This document shows positions 56,962-60,249 of a stretch of DNA of 60,249 nt, piece by piece. Source of the DNA: Gammaproteobacteria bacterium (GTDB taxonomy: Bacteria; Pseudomonadota; Gammaproteobacteria; Steroidobacterales; Steroidobacteraceae); assembly GCA_030037905.1 (NCBI GenBank), contig JASHPX010000023.1:1-60249 (forward strand), read 5' to 3'. Made by a program: the position numbers and the translations under genes. The notes beneath the pieces were generated by a model. It searched no databases and was not told where the DNA came from. It saw only the letters and a program-made list of their open reading frames with translations. Each line of letters starts with the position of its first letter. Position 1 is the first letter of the stretch.

Positions 56962-57907
56962 GGCGATTCTGCGACGTCTGGAATGGACGGTGCTGCGGCG
57001 GCTCGATGGGCTGCTGCAGGGCGACTATCGAACCCTGTTTCGCGGCTCGGGCATCGACCTGGCGAACCTGCGCGAGTACCAGGCGGGTGACGATGTGCGT
57101 TACATCGATTGGAACGTCAGCGCTCGCATGCAGACTCTGTATGTGCGTGAATACGAGGAGGATCGCGAGCTGACCGCGTGGTTCGTGCTCGATCTGAGCC
57201 CCTCGGTCGATTTTGGCTCTGACGCCATCTCCAAGCGCGCGGTGCTGGCGGAGTTCGTGGCCGTGATGGCACGGCTGCTGACCGGACGCGGCAACGCCTG
57301 CGGGGCGATGCTGTTCAGTGCCGGTATGGATCGCATCGTGCCGCCGCGCGGCGGGCGCCGCCAGGTGCTGCACCTGCTCAACCTGCTCGCTGCGCGTCCG
57401 CGGCTGGTACGCGCCGCCCCGACCGATCTGGGCGCTGTGCTGCGCCAGGCCGCGGGCATCCTGCGCCGCCATGCGGTGGTGTTCGTGGTATCGGATTTCA
57501 TCAGCCGGCCCGGCTGGGAGAAGCCGCTGGGCTTTCTGGCGCGCCGCCACGACGTGGTTGCGATCCGCCTGCTCGACCCTTCCGAGACGCATATCCCGGA
57601 TCTCGGGATGCTCGCGTTCCAGGACGCGGAAACCGGCGAGCAGATCCTGGTCGATACGCATGACCGCGGTTTTCGCAACCGCTTTCGGGCCGCCGCAGAA
57701 CAACATCAAGCGGCGCTGCGCGAACGTTTTGCCAAGGCCGGAGTCGACTGTCTCGAGCTGTCGACCACGGATGATCTGCTGGACGCGATCGTACGCTTCA
57801 CGCAGATGCGCAAGCAGCGTGTGCGGGGCGCCGCGGGCGCCGCGCTCGCCTCGCATCTGGCGCCTGCCTCGATCGGGTCCACGCTCCCGCAGAGGATCGC
57901 GTCATGA
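56936..57907 (+). CDS. DUF58 domain protein
   Basis: FRGSGIDLANLREYQAGDDVRYIDWNVSARMQTLYVREYEEDRELTAWFVLDLSPSVDFG. Confidence 0.93.
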   Translation: MPASARTPEAILRRLEWTVLRRLDGLLQGDYRTLFRGSGIDLANLREYQAGDDVRYIDWNVSARMQTLYVREYEEDRELTAWFVLDLSPSVDFGSDAISKRAVLAEFVAVMARLLTGRGNACGAMLFSAGMDRIVPPRGGRRQVLHLLNLLAARPRLVRAAPTDLGAVLRQAAGILRRHAVVFVVSDFISRPGWEKPLGFLARRHDVVAIRLLDPSETHIPDLGMLAFQDAETGEQILVDTHDRGFRNRFRAAAEQHQAALRERFAKAGVDCLELSTTDDLLDAIVRFTQMRKQRVRGAAGAALASHLAPASIGSTLPQRIAS

Positions 57908-59016
57908 AAGCTCCCGTACCGCCGCCACCCCATCCGGGGCTGTTTGCGCATTTCCCGCTGTCCTTCCTGTCCCCGCAGTACCTGTGGCTGCTGCTGATCG
58001 TGCCGCTGGCGGTACTGGCGTACCTGGTGCTGCTGCGCCGGCGCAAGAAGGCTGCGGTGCGCTACGGCAACTTCGGCATGCTCAGGCAGGCCATGGGCGG
58101 CGCGAGCCGCTGGCGGCGGCACCTGCCGCCGGCGTTGTTCCTGCTCGCGCTCACGCTGATGATCATCGGCATCGCGCGGCCGGCGGCCGTGATGAGCGTG
58201 GCCTCTCACAAGGCAACCGTGATACTCGCGATGGATGTCTCGGGCAGCATGGGCGCCAGGGACATCAAGCCCTCACGGATCGAGGCCATGGAGATGGCTG
58301 CCAAGCAGTTCATCGCGCAGCAGCCGCGCGGCGTCATCATCGGCATCGTGGAGTTCGCCGGCGCCGCCTTCCTGGTGCAACCGCCGACCACCGATCATAC
58401 CGCCCTCGATGCGGCCATCGATCGCTTCGAGCTGCAGCCCCGCACCGCCGTGGGTTCCGGCATCCTTGCGTCGCTCGCCGCGCTGTTCCCCGACGAGGAT
58501 TTCGGCTTCGATCCCTTCAACTCCAACGGGGATCCCTTCGACCCGTTCAACAATTTCCCCAACCACGCCAGGGCGCTCGGTACTGCTCCGAAGAAGAAGC
58601 CGGTGCTGGTCGAGCCCGGTTCGGACAAGTCGGCCGTCATCATCCTGCTGACCGATGGGGCGACCAACGCCGGACCCGATCCGATCGACGCCGCGCGCAC
58701 GGCGGCGAACCATGGCGTACGCGTGTATACCGTGGGGTTCGGCACCAGCCAGGGCGAGATCGTCGGATTCGGCGGCTGGCACATGCGCGCGCAGCTCGAT
58801 GAGGATGCCTTGAAGAGAATCGCCGACATCACGCGTGCGCAGTACTATCGCGCCGACAGCGCCGAGAACCTGCAGGCCGTCTACCGGCTGCTGAGCAAGA
58901 GCATCGTCGTGGAGACCTCGCAAACGGAGATCACTTCGCTGTTCGCTGCGCTTGCCGCACTGGCGGCGCTGGTGTCCGCGGGACTCTCGCTGCTGTGGTT
59001 CAGCCGCGTGGTGTGA
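57904..59016 (+). CDS. VWA-domain membrane protein (BatA-like)
   Basis: ATVILAMDVSGSMGARDIKPSRIEAMEMAAKQFI MIDAS-type motif; terminal TM segments. Confidence 0.93.
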   Translation: MKAPVPPPPHPGLFAHFPLSFLSPQYLWLLLIVPLAVLAYLVLLRRRKKAAVRYGNFGMLRQAMGGASRWRRHLPPALFLLALTLMIIGIARPAAVMSVASHKATVILAMDVSGSMGARDIKPSRIEAMEMAAKQFIAQQPRGVIIGIVEFAGAAFLVQPPTTDHTALDAAIDRFELQPRTAVGSGILASLAALFPDEDFGFDPFNSNGDPFDPFNNFPNHARALGTAPKKKPVLVEPGSDKSAVIILLTDGATNAGPDPIDAARTAANHGVRVYTVGFGTSQGEIVGFGGWHMRAQLDEDALKRIADITRAQYYRADSAENLQAVYRLLSKSIVVETSQTEITSLFAALAALAALVSAGLSLLWFSRVV

Positions 59017-59109
59017 GCGCGCGCCGATAGGGCGCGCTGGTGGGCGCCCGGCTGTGCGGCGCGCTCGCGCCCGGCCGGGTGTACGGCCGATCATGTCGAT
59101 TCCAACCTG

Positions 59110-60249
59110 ATGGACGCAAGCGGGGTGGTGTCGCGCCGGTTCGTAGGGCTGGCCGTGATTCTCGGGCTGATCACGGCGGTCGGCCCGTTCTCGACCGACA
59201 TGTACCTGCCGGCGCTGCCCTCGATGGGGCGCACGCTGCACGCCAGCGCCGGCGCGGTGCAGACGACCGTGACGGTCTTCTTCGTGATGCTGGGGGTGTG
59301 CCAGCTCTTCTATGGACCACTGAGCGATCGGGTCGGCCGGCGGCTACCGCTGCAGGCAGGCCTCGCGCTGTACGTCCTGGCGACCCTGGGGTGTGCGCTG
59401 GCGAGCAGCGTCGCTCTGCTGATCGGCCTGCGCGCACTGCAGGCCGCCGGCGCCTGCGCGGGCATGGTGATACCACGCGCGGTCGTGCGCGATCTGCACA
59501 CCGGGCACATGGCCACGCGCCTGATGGCGCTGCTGATGGCCGTGGTCAGCGTCTCTCCCATCCTGGCGCCGCTGACGGGCAGCTTCGTCATTGCGGCCGT
59601 GGGTTGGCGCGGTGTGTTCGGCCTGTTGACGGGCGTGGCGTTGATCGCGCTGGTGCTCGCGACGCGGCAGCTGCCGGAGACCAGGGCAGCGGGCGCGGCG
59701 GATAAATCCAACGAGCTCGCCGGCTGGACGGGGGTATTCGCAGCCTACCGGCGGCTGCTGGCGGACCGGCCCTTCATGGGCTTATCCCTGATCGGGGCTT
59801 TCGGCATGTCCTCGTTCTTCGTGTATCTGGGCAGCGCCTCGTTCGTGTTGATCGACCACTATGGTCTCTCACCACTGCAGTTCAGCCTGCTGTTCGCGCT
59901 GAATGCGGTGGCGTACATGGGCTTTGCCCAGCTCGCAGCTGCACTGACACGGTGGCTGGGTCTCATCGGCACGGTGCGCTTCGCGGTCGCGGGTTTCGCG
60001 GTATCGATGTGTGCGCTGGCGATTGCGGCAGGTCTGGGCGCAGACGGACTGGCGCCGATGATCGTGCTGCTGTTCGTCGGTTACGGGTTTCTCGGGATAG
60101 TGCAGCCCACGACCACCGTGCTGGCGCTCGAGGAGCACGGCGCGATTGCAGGCACGGCCTCGGCGCTCATGGGCGCGGTGCGACTCATCGTGGGCGGGGC
60201 CGCCATAGCCCTGGTAGGGTTGCTGACGCGGGCGCAGCCCGAGCCGATG
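59110..60249 (+). CDS. MFS transporter, Bcr/CflA type (truncated by window end)
   Basis: GPFSTDMYLPALPSMGRTLHASAGAVQTTVTVFFVMLGVCQLFYGPLSDRVGRRLPL; frame still open at window end. Confidence 0.92.
   Translation, partial: MDASGVVSRRFVGLAVILGLITAVGPFSTDMYLPALPSMGRTLHASAGAVQTTVTVFFVMLGVCQLFYGPLSDRVGRRLPLQAGLALYVLATLGCALASSVALLIGLRALQAAGACAGMVIPRAVVRDLHTGHMATRLMALLMAVVSVSPILAPLTGSFVIAAVGWRGVFGLLTGVALIALVLATRQLPETRAAGAADKSNELAGWTGVFAAYRRLLADRPFMGLSLIGAFGMSSFFVYLGSASFVLIDHYGLSPLQFSLLFALNAVAYMGFAQLAAALTRWLGLIGTVRFAVAGFAVSMCALAIAAGLGADGLAPMIVLLFVGYGFLGIVQPTTTVLALEEHGAIAGTASALMGAVRLIVGGAAIALVGLLTRAQPEPM

Noticed and set aside
57826-57850. GGGCGCCGC x2 in the DUF58 gene
   Set aside because: In-frame Gly/Ala codons in a GC-rich genome; not distinguishable from composition.
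54821-59016. Protease/MoxR/DUF58/VWA cluster as a novel system
   Set aside because: Matches the common MoxR-Bat type gene arrangement; the upstream protease is only mildly unusual.

Overview
This is a high-GC window of about 60 kb from a proteobacterial chromosome; Steroidobacteraceae-like is a guess from gene content only. It is dense with catabolic, redox and transport genes. I saw no rRNA, convincing tRNA, CRISPR array, transposase or prophage. Recognisable content: two PQQ-dependent dehydrogenases (one partial, one a quinohemoprotein), a MetE-like protein, an orphan RND pump, an isochorismatase-like hydrolase next to an AAHS-type MFS transporter, and family I pyrophosphatase. Also a winged-helix/NB-ARC-type regulator divergent from urcA, an L,D-transpeptidase, two luciferase-like oxidoreductases, a TAT-targeted TPP enzyme, a TAT-targeted aldo/keto reductase, and a TAT-targeted carboxylesterase. 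Also a ClC channel, GFA proteins, an SPFH protein, a GMC oxidoreductase, a DUF6152 cluster, an S1C protease/MoxR/DUF58/VWA cluster, and a Bcr/CflA-type MFS transporter truncated by the window end. The observations I rate highest are: (1) a secreted metallo-beta-lactamase-fold protein carrying two canonical EF-hand loops; (2) a fusion of a sigma-70 region-2-like domain to a ChrR-type cupin, with no region 4; (3) recurrent 7-22 bp tandem duplications at gene boundaries, several of which copy the stop codon; (4) one such 11-bp duplication at the 5' end of the pyrophosphatase gene, whose removal would put an upstream ATG exactly in frame; (5) a xanthine-dehydrogenase-type operon and a diphthine-ammonia-ligase-like gene that both have internal deletions. 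All family calls come from reading the sequence; no database search was run.
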